Position numbers and translations under genes: made by a program
In this document: positions 8,010 through 17,069 of the stretch, one piece after another
Numbering within the stretch: position 1 is the first letter of the stretch
Layout: each line of letters begins with the position of its first letter
The notes under the pieces: model-generated
Told to the model about the DNA's origin: nothing
Database searches by the model: none
The model's input: the letters and a program-made list of their open reading frames with translations, nothing else
NCBI RefSeq assembly: GCF_041346925.1
Contig: NZ_CP166840.1
Span: 2,847,001-2,911,000, forward strand
From: Agaribacterium sp. ZY112
Lineage (GTDB): Bacteria; Pseudomonadota; Gammaproteobacteria; Pseudomonadales; Cellvibrionaceae
Direction of reading: 5' to 3'
DNA: 64,000 nt

Positions 8010-8999
8010 ATGAGCATGGCCATTTTTGAGCAGGGTGGACTTGAAGGTGTTGATATTATCGGCGATGTGCACGGTTGTGCATTAACACTTGAGAGGCTGC
8101 TGCTTAAGTTAGATTATCGCTGTGAAGATGGGGTGTGGTTTCACCCGCGCCGCAGGGCGGTTTTTCTTGGGGATGTGATTGATAGGGGGCCACGCATTCG
8201 AGAGGCGCTCAATATAGTTCGCGCTATGGTCGATAATGGCCAAGCTGAATGCATACTTGGGAATCATGAATTTAATGCTGTTGCTTATACCACGGTGGTT
8301 GAGTCGCACAGTGACCCTCGTTTTATGCGCAGCCATGACAAGCGCAATAACCGTTTGATTCAAGAAACCTTAATTCAATTTGCTCCCTACCCTGAAGAGT
8401 GGCGTAGTTATTTAAGTTGGTTTCTGACCAGACCCTTGTTCCTCGACTGTGGCCATTTCCGAGCGGTACATGCTTGTTGGCATGATGAGAGTGTCGCTCA
8501 TACTCAGAGGGCGACAGGGCGCAAAGAAGTCGTGTTGGCAGATATTTTTGGGCAGCTAGTTAATGGCGATCGTGAGTTATTAAAAAGCATGGATTGCTTA
8601 ACTCGAGGCACGAGCTTGAAGTACCCCGATGATCGTTATGTCGTTAGCCGTGACGGCATCAAACGGACTATTTTTCGTACGAAATTTTGGGCCAATGAGC
8701 CGAAAACCTATCAGGATGTTATTTTTCAGCCAGACCCTTTGCCTGATGACTTGATCGATAGGCCCTTGAGCCGTGAAGAAAGAGCGGCATTAGTCAGTTA
8801 CCCCGCAACAGAAGTGCCCTTATTTTTTGGGCATTATTGGTTGCAGGGTGGACCTCATGTGCAAGCGGATAACTTGGCGTGTTTAGACTACAGCGCTGTA
8901 AAATATGGGCGTTTAGTGGCTTATCGTTTTGATGGTGAAGCAAACTTGAGTAATGATAAATTCCAATGGATTTATGTGAATCCAGAGGTGCAAGAGTAA
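8010..8999 (+). CDS. Metallophosphoesterase of the PPP/ApaH-PrpE type
   Basis: Calcineurin-like phosphoesterase of 329 residues. The dinuclear metal site motifs are intact and in order: GDVHG (residues 18-22), GDVIDRGP (about 54-61), GNHEFN (about 86-91), followed by histidines in VHACWHD and FFGHYW. This pattern is that of the serine/threonine phosphatase-like family including PrpE and symmetrical Ap4A hydrolase; the true substrate cannot be read here. It begins 2 nt after the nadK stop and ends 3 nt before the rhomboid gene, so it is within an operon. Two in-frame ATGs (8010 and 8016) are possible starts; neither has a strong ribosome-binding site, suggesting coupled translation. Confidence 0.88.
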   Translation: MSMAIFEQGGLEGVDIIGDVHGCALTLERLLLKLDYRCEDGVWFHPRRRAVFLGDVIDRGPRIREALNIVRAMVDNGQAECILGNHEFNAVAYTTVVESHSDPRFMRSHDKRNNRLIQETLIQFAPYPEEWRSYLSWFLTRPLFLDCGHFRAVHACWHDESVAHTQRATGRKEVVLADIFGQLVNGDRELLKSMDCLTRGTSLKYPDDRYVVSRDGIKRTIFRTKFWANEPKTYQDVIFQPDPLPDDLIDRPLSREERAALVSYPATEVPLFFGHYWLQGGPHVQADNLACLDYSAVKYGRLVAYRFDGEANLSNDKFQWIYVNPEVQE

Positions 9000-9002
9000 G
9001 CC

Positions 9003-9863
9003 ATGGCATGGTTTGAATATCGGCGTTTTCCTGCCGAGCAGGATTTGGCTTTAGTCAGCGCCTTATTGCATCAGCGGCGTGTTGCTCATCGTTTTACTGA
9101 AGAGGGCAATGAGCAAGTACTTTGGCTGAACGAGCAAGAGCACGTGCCTGCGCTTGACGAGTTCTTTTCAGCATGGCTGAAGGGCGACATTAAAATAGAG
9201 CGCGCTCAAGCGGAAACACCTCATAATCACCGAGCAACGAGCTTGCTTCCTTCTTTAGATTTAGCGGCTCTTATGCGTTTACCGCTGACCACGGGTTTTA
9301 TTATTCTGGGGTGTTTAGGCTATTTCTTTGTTGATGTCTTACAAAGTCGCGCTTTTTTTTCAGCCTTAGCCTTTGCTCCTTTGCACTCGATCGAACAAAG
9401 TCATGAGTACTGGCGTGTAGTCTCACCCGCTTTTTTTCATTTTAGTCCTGTGCACATCATTATGAATGCGATGTGGCTATGGGTGTTGGGTCAGAAGATT
9501 GAGCCTGCCTTAGCTAAATCGAATTACTTGTTGCTTTTTTTAGTGACGGCTATTTCGGGCAATGTTTTGCAGTATCAGTTAGTTCAAAGTATTTATTTTG
9601 GAGGCTTATCTGGGGTGGTATATGGCTACCTTGGTTTTATAGCGGTGGCCTATTGGTTATTTGGGCGACGTGAGGTCATGGTGCAGCCAGGTATTATTAT
9701 TTTTTCTGTTGTATTTATGGCTTTGGGTTTTTGGGGCGCCTTGGATTGGCTGAGCGATGGCGGCATTGCAAATTGGGCGCACCTAGGTGGCTTTATCTCA
9801 GGTTGTTTATACGCAGTGGTTTATTACAGTATTTTTAGACAGGGCAGTAAGCATGTTAAATGA
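9003..9863 (+). CDS. glpG: Rhomboid family intramembrane serine protease (GlpG-like)
   Basis: Inner-membrane serine protease of 286 residues with a soluble N-terminal domain of about 75 residues and six predicted transmembrane helices (from about residue 92), the GlpG architecture. The catalytic dyad is visible: Ser203 in GGLSGVVYG and His260 in WAHLGGFISG. The HIIMN motif (151-155) supplies the His and Asn of the oxyanion region. The family cleaves transmembrane substrates inside the bilayer. It starts 3 nt after the metallophosphatase and its end overlaps the next small gene by 11 nt. Using glpG as the name rests on the domain layout. Confidence 0.92.
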   Translation: MAWFEYRRFPAEQDLALVSALLHQRRVAHRFTEEGNEQVLWLNEQEHVPALDEFFSAWLKGDIKIERAQAETPHNHRATSLLPSLDLAALMRLPLTTGFIILGCLGYFFVDVLQSRAFFSALAFAPLHSIEQSHEYWRVVSPAFFHFSPVHIIMNAMWLWVLGQKIEPALAKSNYLLLFLVTAISGNVLQYQLVQSIYFGGLSGVVYGYLGFIAVAYWLFGRREVMVQPGIIIFSVVFMALGFWGALDWLSDGGIANWAHLGGFISGCLYAVVYYSIFRQGSKHVK

Positions 9864-10098
9864 AGAATTTTTACAAGCGCTTGATGTGGATATTATTGAG
9901 CGCTTTAAGCGTGCGGTTGAGCTAGGTAAGTGGCCTGATGGTAAAGCTCTGAGCTCTGAGCAGCGTGAAACCTGTATGCAGGCGATTATTATCTTTGAAC
10001 ATCGTCACTTAAATGAAGACGAGCGTACGGGCTATATCCCCCCCAAAGAAGATCCTTGTGGCCCTAAGGATGACATAGAAGAGATAAAGTGGACTTAG
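9853..10098 (+). CDS. YeaC family (DUF1315) small protein
   Basis: An 81-residue soluble protein. The segment RAVELGKWPDGKALSSEQRE plus the cysteine that follows closely matches E. coli YeaC and other DUF1315 proteins, which share ELGKWPDG and a following Glu-Gln-x-Glu-x-Cys pattern. The molecular function of this family is not known to me. ATG 9853 lies inside the end of the rhomboid gene and the stop is 1 nt before pepN, so it belongs to the same transcript. The frame is open further upstream but only this start gives a family-like N-terminus. Confidence 0.85.
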   Translation: MLNEEFLQALDVDIIERFKRAVELGKWPDGKALSSEQRETCMQAIIIFEHRHLNEDERTGYIPPKEDPCGPKDDIEEIKWT

Positions 10099-10099
10099 T

Positions 10100-12769
10100 A
10101 TGCAAAACTCTGAACCCCAAAAAATTTATTTAAAAGACTATTGCCAGCCAAGTTACTGGATCGTAAAAACAGATCTCAACTTTGATATTCAAGATACTTA
10201 TGTGGATGTAAGCAGTAAATTACAACTGCGTAAAAATCATACGGTTAATAATGATCGTTTATTCTTGCACGGTGGTGAACTTGAACTACTGGGTGTGGCC
10301 TTAGATGGGCAGCACTTAGATGAAACGGCTTATCATTGTGATAAAGAAGGTTTGACCTTATCAGGTTTAGCTAATGAGCATTTATTAGAAATTACCACTC
10401 GTATTTATCCGGCCAAAAACACCTCACTAGAAGGTTTGTATCAAAGCCGCTTAATGCTCTGTACTCAGTGCGAAGCAGAAGGTTTCAGAAACATTACTTA
10501 TTACCTTGATCGACCCGATGTAATGAGTGAGTTTAGTGTTCGTATCGAAGCAGATAAGCAGACTTGTCCTGTGCTTTTATCTAACGGTAATGAGCTTGAA
10601 CGAGGTGAGCTTGAAGCAGGTCGCCATTTTGTAAGCTGGCATGACCCTCATTTAAAACCTTGTTATTTATTTGCCTTAGTTGCAGGCCGTTTGAGTTATG
10701 TTGATGATCTTTTCACGACGAATTCAGGTCGCGATGTGCTCTTGCGATTATTTGTTGAAGATAAAGATTTAGATAAGTGTCAGTACGCTTTAGATAGCCT
10801 TAAAAATGCAATGGCTTGGGATGAGCGTGTTTACGGTCGAGAGTACGATCTTGATATTTACATGATTGTTGCTGTTGATGATTTTAATATGGGGGCGATG
10901 GAGAATAAGGGCCTCAATATTTTTAATACCTCTTGCGTGCTTGCGAAGAAAGAAACCACGACTGATGCTGAGTTTCAGCGTGTCGAGGCGGTTGTTGCTC
11001 ACGAGTATTTTCATAACTGGTCTGGTAATCGTGTTACTTGTCGTGACTGGTTTCAGTTAAGTCTAAAAGAAGGTTTTACCGTATTTCGTGATGCCGAGTT
11101 CTCTGCTGACATGGGCTCACGAACAGTTAAACGTGTTGAAGATGTTAGCTTGTTAAGGTCTTTGCAGTTTGCTGAAGACGGTGGGCCAATGGCGCATGCG
11201 GTGCAACCTGACTCGTTTATTGAAATTTCGAATTTCTACACCCTGACCATTTATGAAAAGGGCGCTGAAATTGTGCGCATGATTTATAACTTATTGGGTG
11301 CCGAGAAATTTCGCTTAGGGTCGGATTTGTATTTTTCGCGCCACGATGGTCAGGCGGTGACAATTGAAGACTTTGTTGCGGTTATGAGCGAGGTAAGTGG
11401 TCGTGACTTTACTCAGTTTATGCGTTGGTATAAGCAAGCAGCCACACCTGAATTAAGTGTTAGTGCTAGCTATGACGAGCAGCAGCGTACTTATAGTTTG
11501 AATTTTAAGCAGAGCTGTCGCGTCACTGCTGAGTGTGAGTATAAAAAACCATTCTTGATCCCTGTTGATATCAGCTTATTGGGTGAGGCAGGCAAGTTGG
11601 CTCTTAACGTTGATGGCCTCACGAATACTGAGTCGGAAGACAATACTAAGCTCATGCTTGAGATAGACCAAGCTGAACAAACGATTGTGTTTAATGATGT
11701 TTGCGAGCAGCCCGTGCCTAGTTTATTACGAGGTTTTAGTGCGCCAGTTAAGTTAAGTTTTGCTTATAGCGAAGACGATCTCTTGCGTATTATGGCGCAT
11801 GAAGACGATGGTTTCTGTCGTTGGGACGCTACTCAGCAGTTCTTGCTGCAAGAAATTAACGCCATTCGGGCGACATTTAAGGCGGGCAATAAACCCAGTT
11901 TAAATCCTCGTTTACTTGAGTTGTACACGTCTCTTCTTGCCGATCAAGATCAAGATTTGTCCTTGCTTGCGTTGATGCTGACCTTACCTAATGAAAAATA
12001 TTTAGCCGAACTGGATACCCAGGTTGATGTTGATGCCATACATCAGGCTCGATCTTGGCTTGAGCTAGAGTTAGCTAAGGCACTTCAGCCTGAGTTTTTA
12101 GCGTGTTATCAACGTTTAAACGAACTTGCTCATGAGCCTTATTCGGCAGATGCGCAAGGTGTTGCTAATCGCAGTTTAAAAAATAAGGCCTTACATTATC
12201 TGGCTTTAGATGGCTCAACCCTGGGCTTGTCTCTAGCTGAAGAACAGTTCCATGCGGCCAGCAATATGACTGACGAGCTAGCTGCTTTTCGTGCGATAGT
12301 TCACTGTATGGAAGTGGACAATACTACTAGGCGGGAGCGCGCTCTTGTTTCTTTCTATGAGAAATGGAAAGACGAGGCTCTGGTTGTGAATCACTGGTTT
12401 TCAGTGCAAGCCAGTGTTGCCGCTGCATCAACTTTAGATGATGTTAAGGCTTTGTTTAAGCACGAGGCCTTTGATTCCTTAAACCCAAATAAGCTTCGCT
12501 CTTTAGTGGGTGTTTTTTGTAATGCTAATACTTGGTGTTTTCATGCGAAAAACGGAGAGGCTTATCGTTTCCTTGCTGATGAAATATTGCGTTTGAATAA
12601 AGCAAATCCACAAATTGCTTCACGTTTATTAACACCGCTGACTCAATGGCGACGTTATGATGGTGTGCGCCAAGCTCTGATGAAAGAACAGCTTGAGCGT
12701 ATTCAGGCAGAGCCAAGCTTGTCTAAAGACGTATTTGAGGTTGTTAGTAAAACACTTGCTGATAAGTAA
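10100..12769 (+). CDS. pepN: Aminopeptidase N, M1 family
   Basis: Cytoplasmic zinc aminopeptidase that removes N-terminal residues from peptides, 889 residues (E. coli PepN 870). The substrate-anchoring motif is GAMENKGLNIFN. The zinc site is HEYFHNWSGNRV with the third ligand Glu in SLKEGFTVFRD. The TLTIYEKGAEIVRM segment carries the catalytic tyrosine. The long helical C-terminal domain typical of PepN is present to the end. It starts 1 nt after the YeaC-like gene and is the last gene of this plus-strand run; paired hairpins follow (12779-12856). Confidence 0.97.
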   Translation: MQNSEPQKIYLKDYCQPSYWIVKTDLNFDIQDTYVDVSSKLQLRKNHTVNNDRLFLHGGELELLGVALDGQHLDETAYHCDKEGLTLSGLANEHLLEITTRIYPAKNTSLEGLYQSRLMLCTQCEAEGFRNITYYLDRPDVMSEFSVRIEADKQTCPVLLSNGNELERGELEAGRHFVSWHDPHLKPCYLFALVAGRLSYVDDLFTTNSGRDVLLRLFVEDKDLDKCQYALDSLKNAMAWDERVYGREYDLDIYMIVAVDDFNMGAMENKGLNIFNTSCVLAKKETTTDAEFQRVEAVVAHEYFHNWSGNRVTCRDWFQLSLKEGFTVFRDAEFSADMGSRTVKRVEDVSLLRSLQFAEDGGPMAHAVQPDSFIEISNFYTLTIYEKGAEIVRMIYNLLGAEKFRLGSDLYFSRHDGQAVTIEDFVAVMSEVSGRDFTQFMRWYKQAATPELSVSASYDEQQRTYSLNFKQSCRVTAECEYKKPFLIPVDISLLGEAGKLALNVDGLTNTESEDNTKLMLEIDQAEQTIVFNDVCEQPVPSLLRGFSAPVKLSFAYSEDDLLRIMAHEDDGFCRWDATQQFLLQEINAIRATFKAGNKPSLNPRLLELYTSLLADQDQDLSLLALMLTLPNEKYLAELDTQVDVDAIHQARSWLELELAKALQPEFLACYQRLNELAHEPYSADAQGVANRSLKNKALHYLALDGSTLGLSLAEEQFHAASNMTDELAAFRAIVHCMEVDNTTRRERALVSFYEKWKDEALVVNHWFSVQASVAAASTLDDVKALFKHEAFDSLNPNKLRSLVGVFCNANTWCFHAKNGEAYRFLADEILRLNKANPQIASRLLTPLTQWRRYDGVRQALMKEQLERIQAEPSLSKDVFEVVSKTLADK

Positions 12770-12778
12770 GGTTTGGCT

Positions 12779-12813
12779 TTTAGCTTGCAACTCGTAATAA
12801 GTTGCAAGCTAAA
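12779..12813. repeat. 14-bp inverted repeat after pepN
   Basis: A perfect 14-bp stem (TTTAGCTTGCAACT with its complement) and a 7-nt loop lie 9 nt after the pepN stop. No T run follows on the plus strand, so it is not a classical terminator by itself; it may protect the transcript end or assist the terminator just downstream. Confidence 0.7.
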
Positions 12814-12818
12814 CGAAT

Positions 12819-12856
12819 AAAAAAAGCCGTATGAACATACTCTATGCGGCTTTTTT
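12819..12856. terminator. Bidirectional terminator between pepN and sulA
   Basis: A run of seven A, GCCG, a 17-nt partly structured loop, CGGC and six T residues form an A/T-flanked hairpin. It can terminate pepN on the plus strand and lexA-sulA on the minus strand, whose coding region ends at 12877. Confidence 0.85.
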
Positions 12857-12876
12857 ATTATTGAGAGAAAACTCGG

Positions 12877-13284
12877 TTATGACGTGCTTGGCTGTTGAAT
12901 GAGTAGTGCTCGAGCATTACCGCTATAGCACGCTTGCTCTAGATGGCTTCGCTCTTGGCGATGAATACGGCAGTTTTTATCGTCAAAGAAGGCAACAACA
13001 AAAGCAGATGTGCCTGTATTGAGTGTTTCCCACATCATCCAAAGGTTCTCAGCATCATCTTTGCTTCGCATTAATCGCAATGTTCTTTGATTAAAGCCAT
13101 AAGCATCAAGCTCGGTTTTGCTTGGCAGTTTAGAACCAATCCATGTTAGCCAGCGATTGCCTGATTGATGGCTTAAATGGGCAAGCATGGGCATGGTGAG
13201 CTCGGCCGTTGTTTCTTGCCAAGCGGGTACGATAAGCTCACTGAGGCCTGGCTCAGATAGCTGGCTGTGTTGTCGGGCTAACAT
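12877..13284 (-). CDS. sulA: SulA-like SOS cell division inhibitor
   Basis: A 135-residue protein with the RecA-like core of SulA: RWLTWIGS, then TELDAYGFNQRTLRLMRSKD, as in the family's arrangement where the conserved strand is followed by a helix and a strand carrying basic residues. SulA binds FtsZ monomers and halts septation during the SOS response. Identity to E. coli SulA would be low, so the call leans on context: its ATG overlaps the lexA stop by one base (TAATG), giving translational coupling and LexA control, the order known in Pseudomonas. A bidirectional terminator follows. No other LexA site is needed because the operon operator lies before lexA. Confidence 0.83.
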   Translation of the reverse strand: MLARQHSQLSEPGLSELIVPAWQETTAELTMPMLAHLSHQSGNRWLTWIGSKLPSKTELDAYGFNQRTLRLMRSKDDAENLWMMWETLNTGTSAFVVAFFDDKNCRIHRQERSHLEQACYSGNARALLIQQPSTS

Positions 13285-13892
13285 TAGTGCAGTCCTCGGC
13301 GAATGACGCCAACGCTTAAACCTTCAATCGCAAAGTTGGCGTCGCGCAAGTCGACTTTAATCACTTCAAAGTCTTGGTTTTCCGGCCAAAGTTCAACGAC
13401 TGAATTGTTGCCTTCACGGCGGAAGCGTTTCACCGTGACTTCATCTTCTATTCTAGCGACAACAATTTGCCCGTTTCGAGCCTGATCGGTGCTGTGAACT
13501 GCAAGTAAGTCACCATCAAAAATACCTGCGTCTTTCATGCTCATTCCATGAATCGTCAGAAGGTAGTCGGCTTGAGGGTGGAAGAGGCCTTCAGCGATTT
13601 GTACATGCTCTTCGATATTCTGTTCAGCTAGGATTGGGTTGCCTGCTGCAACACGACCAACTAGAGGGATGCCAGTGTGGTGATCTGGTAGGCGAATACC
13701 TCGGCTAGCTCCTGGCACCATCTCAATCACCCCTTTTCGTGCGAGTGCTTTTAGGTGCTCTTCGGCAGCATTGGCCGAGCGAAAGCCAAACACTTGTGCA
13801 ATTTCGGCACGAGTAGGCGGGTAACCTGTATCGTCTATATGGGACTTAATAAGGTCGAATATTTGTTGTTGGCGAGCCGTTAACTTGGTCAT
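13284..13892 (-). CDS. lexA: LexA repressor, SOS regulator
   Basis: Transcriptional repressor and self-cleaving serine peptidase of 202 residues, the same length as E. coli LexA. The winged helix-turn-helix is at the N-terminus ([30 protein letters not shown]). The cleavage site is the Ala83-Gly84 bond in VAAGNP. The catalytic Ser118 lies in GMSMKD and Lys155 in VTVKRF. RecA filaments trigger self-cleavage after DNA damage. LexA operators overlap the gene's own promoter (13914-13965), giving autoregulation. sulA follows directly in the same transcript. Confidence 0.98.
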   Translation of the reverse strand: MTKLTARQQQIFDLIKSHIDDTGYPPTRAEIAQVFGFRSANAAEEHLKALARKGVIEMVPGASRGIRLPDHHTGIPLVGRVAAGNPILAEQNIEEHVQIAEGLFHPQADYLLTIHGMSMKDAGIFDGDLLAVHSTDQARNGQIVVARIEDEVTVKRFRREGNNSVVELWPENQDFEVIKVDLRDANFAIEGLSVGVIRRGLH

Positions 13893-13913
13893 ATAGCCTT
13901 GCTTCCTGTCACA

Positions 13914-13929
13914 CTGTTGTTTTATACAG
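13914..13929. promoter_or_regulatory. LexA box (SOS operator), perfect consensus
   Basis: CTGT-N8-ACAG with the fully conserved outer tetramers, 21 bp upstream of the lexA start codon and just downstream of the -10 element, where bound LexA would block transcription. Confidence 0.92.
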
Positions 13930-13937
13930 TCAAACTG

Positions 13938-13965
13938 ATTATATACAGTGTTTTATACAGTGCAA
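13938..13965 (-). promoter_or_regulatory. lexA-sulA promoter with second LexA half-operator
   Basis: On the minus strand TTGCAC (13965-13960) and a perfect TATAAT (13943-13938) are separated by 16 bp. Between them lies ACAG-N8-ACAG (13945-13960), whose 12-base core TGTTTTATACAG is identical to that of the consensus LexA box and offset from it by 31 bp. The promoter is therefore covered by at least one good and one degenerate operator. Confidence 0.8.
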
Positions 13966-14029
13966 TAGCCTGAGTGAAAAAAGTTCATCTCACTCAGGGC
14001 TGTTACTGAAGCTAAGGCCTTAGTTTGCC

Positions 14030-14347
14030 TTAAAAAGGGTCGTCGTAACCTGTAAAGCTGTCGGGCTCAATTGATTCCAGTGGGTTTGCGTATAAATAAT
14101 GGCTATCGCCATTGTCAGCAAAGGGGGATACGCCTTCTAAACTTGAATAGGCTTCTTCTGGCGCATCGGTCTCAATCGCGCTAAGGCTGCCCCAGGATTC
14201 AATGTCGAATTCGCTGATATCGCCATCAAAGTATTGGATTTCAATCGTGCGTTGCTTTTCATCAATGGCAACAACTTCAAAACGTTGTTGTGTTTCTTGG
14301 TCTCGATACCAAGTCCCAACTAAGGGGTAGTAGGATGCCATATGCAT
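14030..14347 (-). CDS. Small acidic protein, probably DUF6763 family
   Basis: A 105-residue soluble protein. The N-terminal half, YPLVGTWYRDQETQQRFEVV followed by an IEIQYFDGDISEFDIE segment, reads as a small beta-rich domain. The rest is acidic and low in complexity. The pattern GxWYRDxExxxxFEVVA plus IQYFDGDxxEFD resembles what I remember of DUF6763 proteins of marine gammaproteobacteria; the function is unknown. A GGAGG site precedes two possible ATGs (14347 and 14341). It lies upstream of lexA on the same strand with a gap of 137 bp that contains the lexA promoter, so it is a separate transcript. Confidence 0.7.
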   Translation of the reverse strand: MHMASYYPLVGTWYRDQETQQRFEVVAIDEKQRTIEIQYFDGDISEFDIESWGSLSAIETDAPEEAYSSLEGVSPFADNGDSHYLYANPLESIEPDSFTGYDDPF

Positions 14348-14871
14348 GCCTCCATAACGTCATTGTGCTTGGCCAAGATGGCCGTTAGCTAATAAACGAA
14401 GGCTGGTCGAGTTGTGTTGGCTTCCGATCCGAATCCCTTGAGTTAAATTACTCCTGTTTTGTGTTTAAGCTCTCAATTTGTCAGAGCTATGGTTGTCAAG
14501 GGTACAGCTGTTTTCGTCTTGCCTTCGATTTAAAATTACCACTGTTTTAAGCGCGTTGCAGCAATAAATAAAGCACTTGCAGGCGGAGTGTTTAGGTGCT
14601 TGATGTTAAGCAAAATCGGCTAAGTTATTGAATTTGTATGCCTATTTTTAACACTGTTGGCATGAGCGTTGATTTTTTAAAAGTAAAAACGATAATTCGT
14701 TGTAATATAAGAGGAAATTCGTCTAATAAGCTCTTGTTCTAATACCTGCTTGTGGCACTTGGTAAGCAGGCTGCTCCAGATTTAGTCAATGTTAATGTAA
14801 TAGACCGCGCTCTTTGGAGCAGGCTAACAAGCTGATCAATGGCTGTTGTTTGATTTCACTAGGATGTATAT
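14348..14871. other. Gene-free divergent region upstream of nagZ
   Basis: About 520 bp between the small acidic protein gene and nagZ. I find no coding frame with a ribosome-binding site, no tRNA and no intrinsic terminator. It is AT-rich. An 8-bp inverted repeat (CTGCTCCA near 14770, TGGAGCAG near 14815) encloses an AT-rich loop with -10-like sequences, possibly part of the nagZ promoter. Confidence 0.5.
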
Positions 14872-15900
14872 ATGACTAAGCCAGGCCCGCTGATTGCGGA
14901 TTTAGCCGGTATTGAGCTCGATGAGGTTGATCGGGATGTGCTTCGCCACCCACGACTAGGGGGGCTTATTCTTTTCTCTCGCAACTATGAATCTAAGCAA
15001 CAGCTTAGGGATTTGGTTCGCTGTATCCGCGAGGTCCGTGAGGATTTGTTAGTTTGCGTTGATCATGAGGGAGGCCGTGTCCAGCGCTTTCGAGAGGGCT
15101 TTACGCACTTGCCACCTATGCATTGCTTGGCTGAGCGTTTTATCGCCAATCAAGAGCAGGCTTTGCTTGAGGCTAAGGCGCTTGGCCATGTTATGGCAGC
15201 CGAGCTATGCGATGTAGGGCTCGATTTTAGTTTTGCACCGGTACTGGACTTGGCCGATTTACAAAGCCAAGTTATCGGCGACAGAGCCTTTTCTGGTGAT
15301 GCCGAGCATGTAACGGCTTTGGCAAAAAAGTTTATTGAAGGTATGCACAGTGCGGGTATGAAAGCGACCGCAAAGCATTTTCCTGGGCATGGAGGGGTGA
15401 TAGAGGATAGTCACCTTGAGCTACCTATTGATAAGCGCTCGTTTGAGCTTATTGAGCAAACCGATTTACAGCCTTTTAAGCAGCTTAGCAGGCATTATGA
15501 TGCTGTGATGACGGCACACATTCAGTTCCCAGAGCTGGACGAAGAGCCTGTTAGTTATTCTCGCTTTTGGATACAAAAGGTATTACGTGAACAGTTAGGC
15601 TTTGACGGTTTAGTTTTTAGTGATGACTTAAGCATGAAAGGTGCTGAAGGCCATGCCAGTGATCAATCTGATACTTATGATGTGCGTGTTAGCAAGGCAA
15701 TTAATGCAGGCTGTGACGTGGTTCTTATATGCAACCAGCGCCAAGGTGCCGAGCAAGCTCTAGAATATATGGAAGCATGTGATATAGGTGATCTTGGTCT
15801 ATTGGATAAAATGCGTAAATCACCGACGCAATTGCCTGGGGCATCGGTGCTTAAGGCCGATGAGCTTGACCTTGTCGAACATTTAATTTCAAAACTGTAG
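14872..15900 (+). CDS. nagZ: Beta-N-acetylhexosaminidase (peptidoglycan recycling)
   Basis: Cytoplasmic glycoside hydrolase family 3 enzyme of 342 residues that removes N-acetylglucosamine from anhydromuropeptides, as in E. coli NagZ (341). Signature motifs are VDHEGGRVQRF (about residues 63-73), KHFPGHG (168-174), whose loop holds the acid/base His, and SDDLSM (250-255) with the nucleophile Asp251. In organisms with inducible ampC, its product muropeptides act as inducers; no ampC is seen here. ATG 14872 has AGGATG upstream. It is the first gene of a three-gene run with the MscS channel and the phosphorylase. Confidence 0.97.
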   Translation: MTKPGPLIADLAGIELDEVDRDVLRHPRLGGLILFSRNYESKQQLRDLVRCIREVREDLLVCVDHEGGRVQRFREGFTHLPPMHCLAERFIANQEQALLEAKALGHVMAAELCDVGLDFSFAPVLDLADLQSQVIGDRAFSGDAEHVTALAKKFIEGMHSAGMKATAKHFPGHGGVIEDSHLELPIDKRSFELIEQTDLQPFKQLSRHYDAVMTAHIQFPELDEEPVSYSRFWIQKVLREQLGFDGLVFSDDLSMKGAEGHASDQSDTYDVRVSKAINAGCDVVLICNQRQGAEQALEYMEACDIGDLGLLDKMRKSPTQLPGASVLKADELDLVEHLISKL

Positions 15901-15917
15901 TTAATTTAGGGGGCTTT

Positions 15918-17069
15918 GTGGAAAGCGTTTATCAGAACATGGTTGCTCGTATGGCCGAACTTGTTGGTGCGAATAACTCGTGGATTATTGAATCCTTTGT
16001 TGTGGTTTTTTTGACACTATTAAGTGCTTACGTCGCTTCTAAATTATTAAAAACTGCATCTACAAAAGCGCTAAAAACTAAAACGGTCTGGGATGACGCT
16101 TTGTTTTTTAGCTTGCAGCGGCCCTTAAAGTGGTTAATTTGGGTGTTTGGTTTAAGCGCCGCTGGTGATATTGCTGCCAGCCAAAGCGACTCCATTGTTT
16201 TGAACTCGATTGGATCATTAAGGTATGTGTTATCTGTTTTGATTGTGAATTGGTTTTTATTGACCTTTATTCGCAAGGCTGAAAAAAACTTTGCTAATCC
16301 TGAGTTTTGCTTTCAGCCAGTTGATGAAACTACGGCATCGGCAATAGGTAAGCTGCTACGTGTATCGGTGATGATTACTTCGACGCTTATCTTGCTACAG
16401 TATTTTAAGGTCGAGATACGCGGAATATTGGCCTTTGGTGGGATAGGGGGCATTGCTGTTGGTTTTGCTGCCAAAGATCTGTTGGCCAACTTTTTTGGTG
16501 GTTTAATGATTTATTTAGATCGACCATTTAGGGTGGGGGATTGGGTGCGTTCACCGGATAAAGATATTGAGGGTACCGTTGAAAATATTGGCTGGCGCTT
16601 AACCCGTATTCGCACCTTTGATAAACGACCTCTTTATGTGCCGAATGCAACCTTTACTCAAATCTCTGTTGAAAACCCTTCGCGTATGACTAATCGACGA
16701 ATAAAAGAGTTTATTGGCATTCGTTATGATGATGCCGCCCAAATGGCTGCTATTGTCGAGCAAGTTAAAATCATGCTTAAACAGCACGAGGCTATTGATC
16801 ACACAACAACGTTGATTGTTAATTTTGATGCCTTTTCGAGCTCTTCGTTAGATTTTATGATTTATTGTTTTACTAAAACAACGAATTGGGTTGAGTTTCA
16901 TGAACATAAGCAGGATGTATTGTTAAAGGTTTTAAATATTATTGAGGCTAATGGTGCCGAGTGTGCATTTCCGACACGTACTGTGCACCTTTCTTCTGAA
17001 CCTATTGAGCTTTCTGAGGCTAAACCATCATTAAATAAAAATATAGGTGTAGGAGATTTGCCAGCATGA
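15918..17069 (+). CDS. Mechanosensitive ion channel, MscS family
   Basis: Membrane channel of 383 residues that opens under membrane tension. There are four or so N-terminal membrane segments (about residues 22-42, 72-88, 100-118 and 145-160). The pore helix, about 165-190, has the alternating Gly/Ala pattern AFGGIGGIAVGFAAKDLLAN. The MscS beta domain follows with FRVGDWV, GTVENIGWRLTRIRTFD and LYVPNATF. Compared with MscS (286) it has an extra N-terminal pair of helices, like YnaI-type channels. It starts at GTG 15918 behind AGGGGG, and the stop overlaps the next ATG by 4 nt. Confidence 0.93.
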   Translation: MESVYQNMVARMAELVGANNSWIIESFVVVFLTLLSAYVASKLLKTASTKALKTKTVWDDALFFSLQRPLKWLIWVFGLSAAGDIAASQSDSIVLNSIGSLRYVLSVLIVNWFLLTFIRKAEKNFANPEFCFQPVDETTASAIGKLLRVSVMITSTLILLQYFKVEIRGILAFGGIGGIAVGFAAKDLLANFFGGLMIYLDRPFRVGDWVRSPDKDIEGTVENIGWRLTRIRTFDKRPLYVPNATFTQISVENPSRMTNRRIKEFIGIRYDDAAQMAAIVEQVKIMLKQHEAIDHTTTLIVNFDAFSSSSLDFMIYCFTKTTNWVEFHEHKQDVLLKVLNIIEANGAECAFPTRTVHLSSEPIELSEAKPSLNKNIGVGDLPA

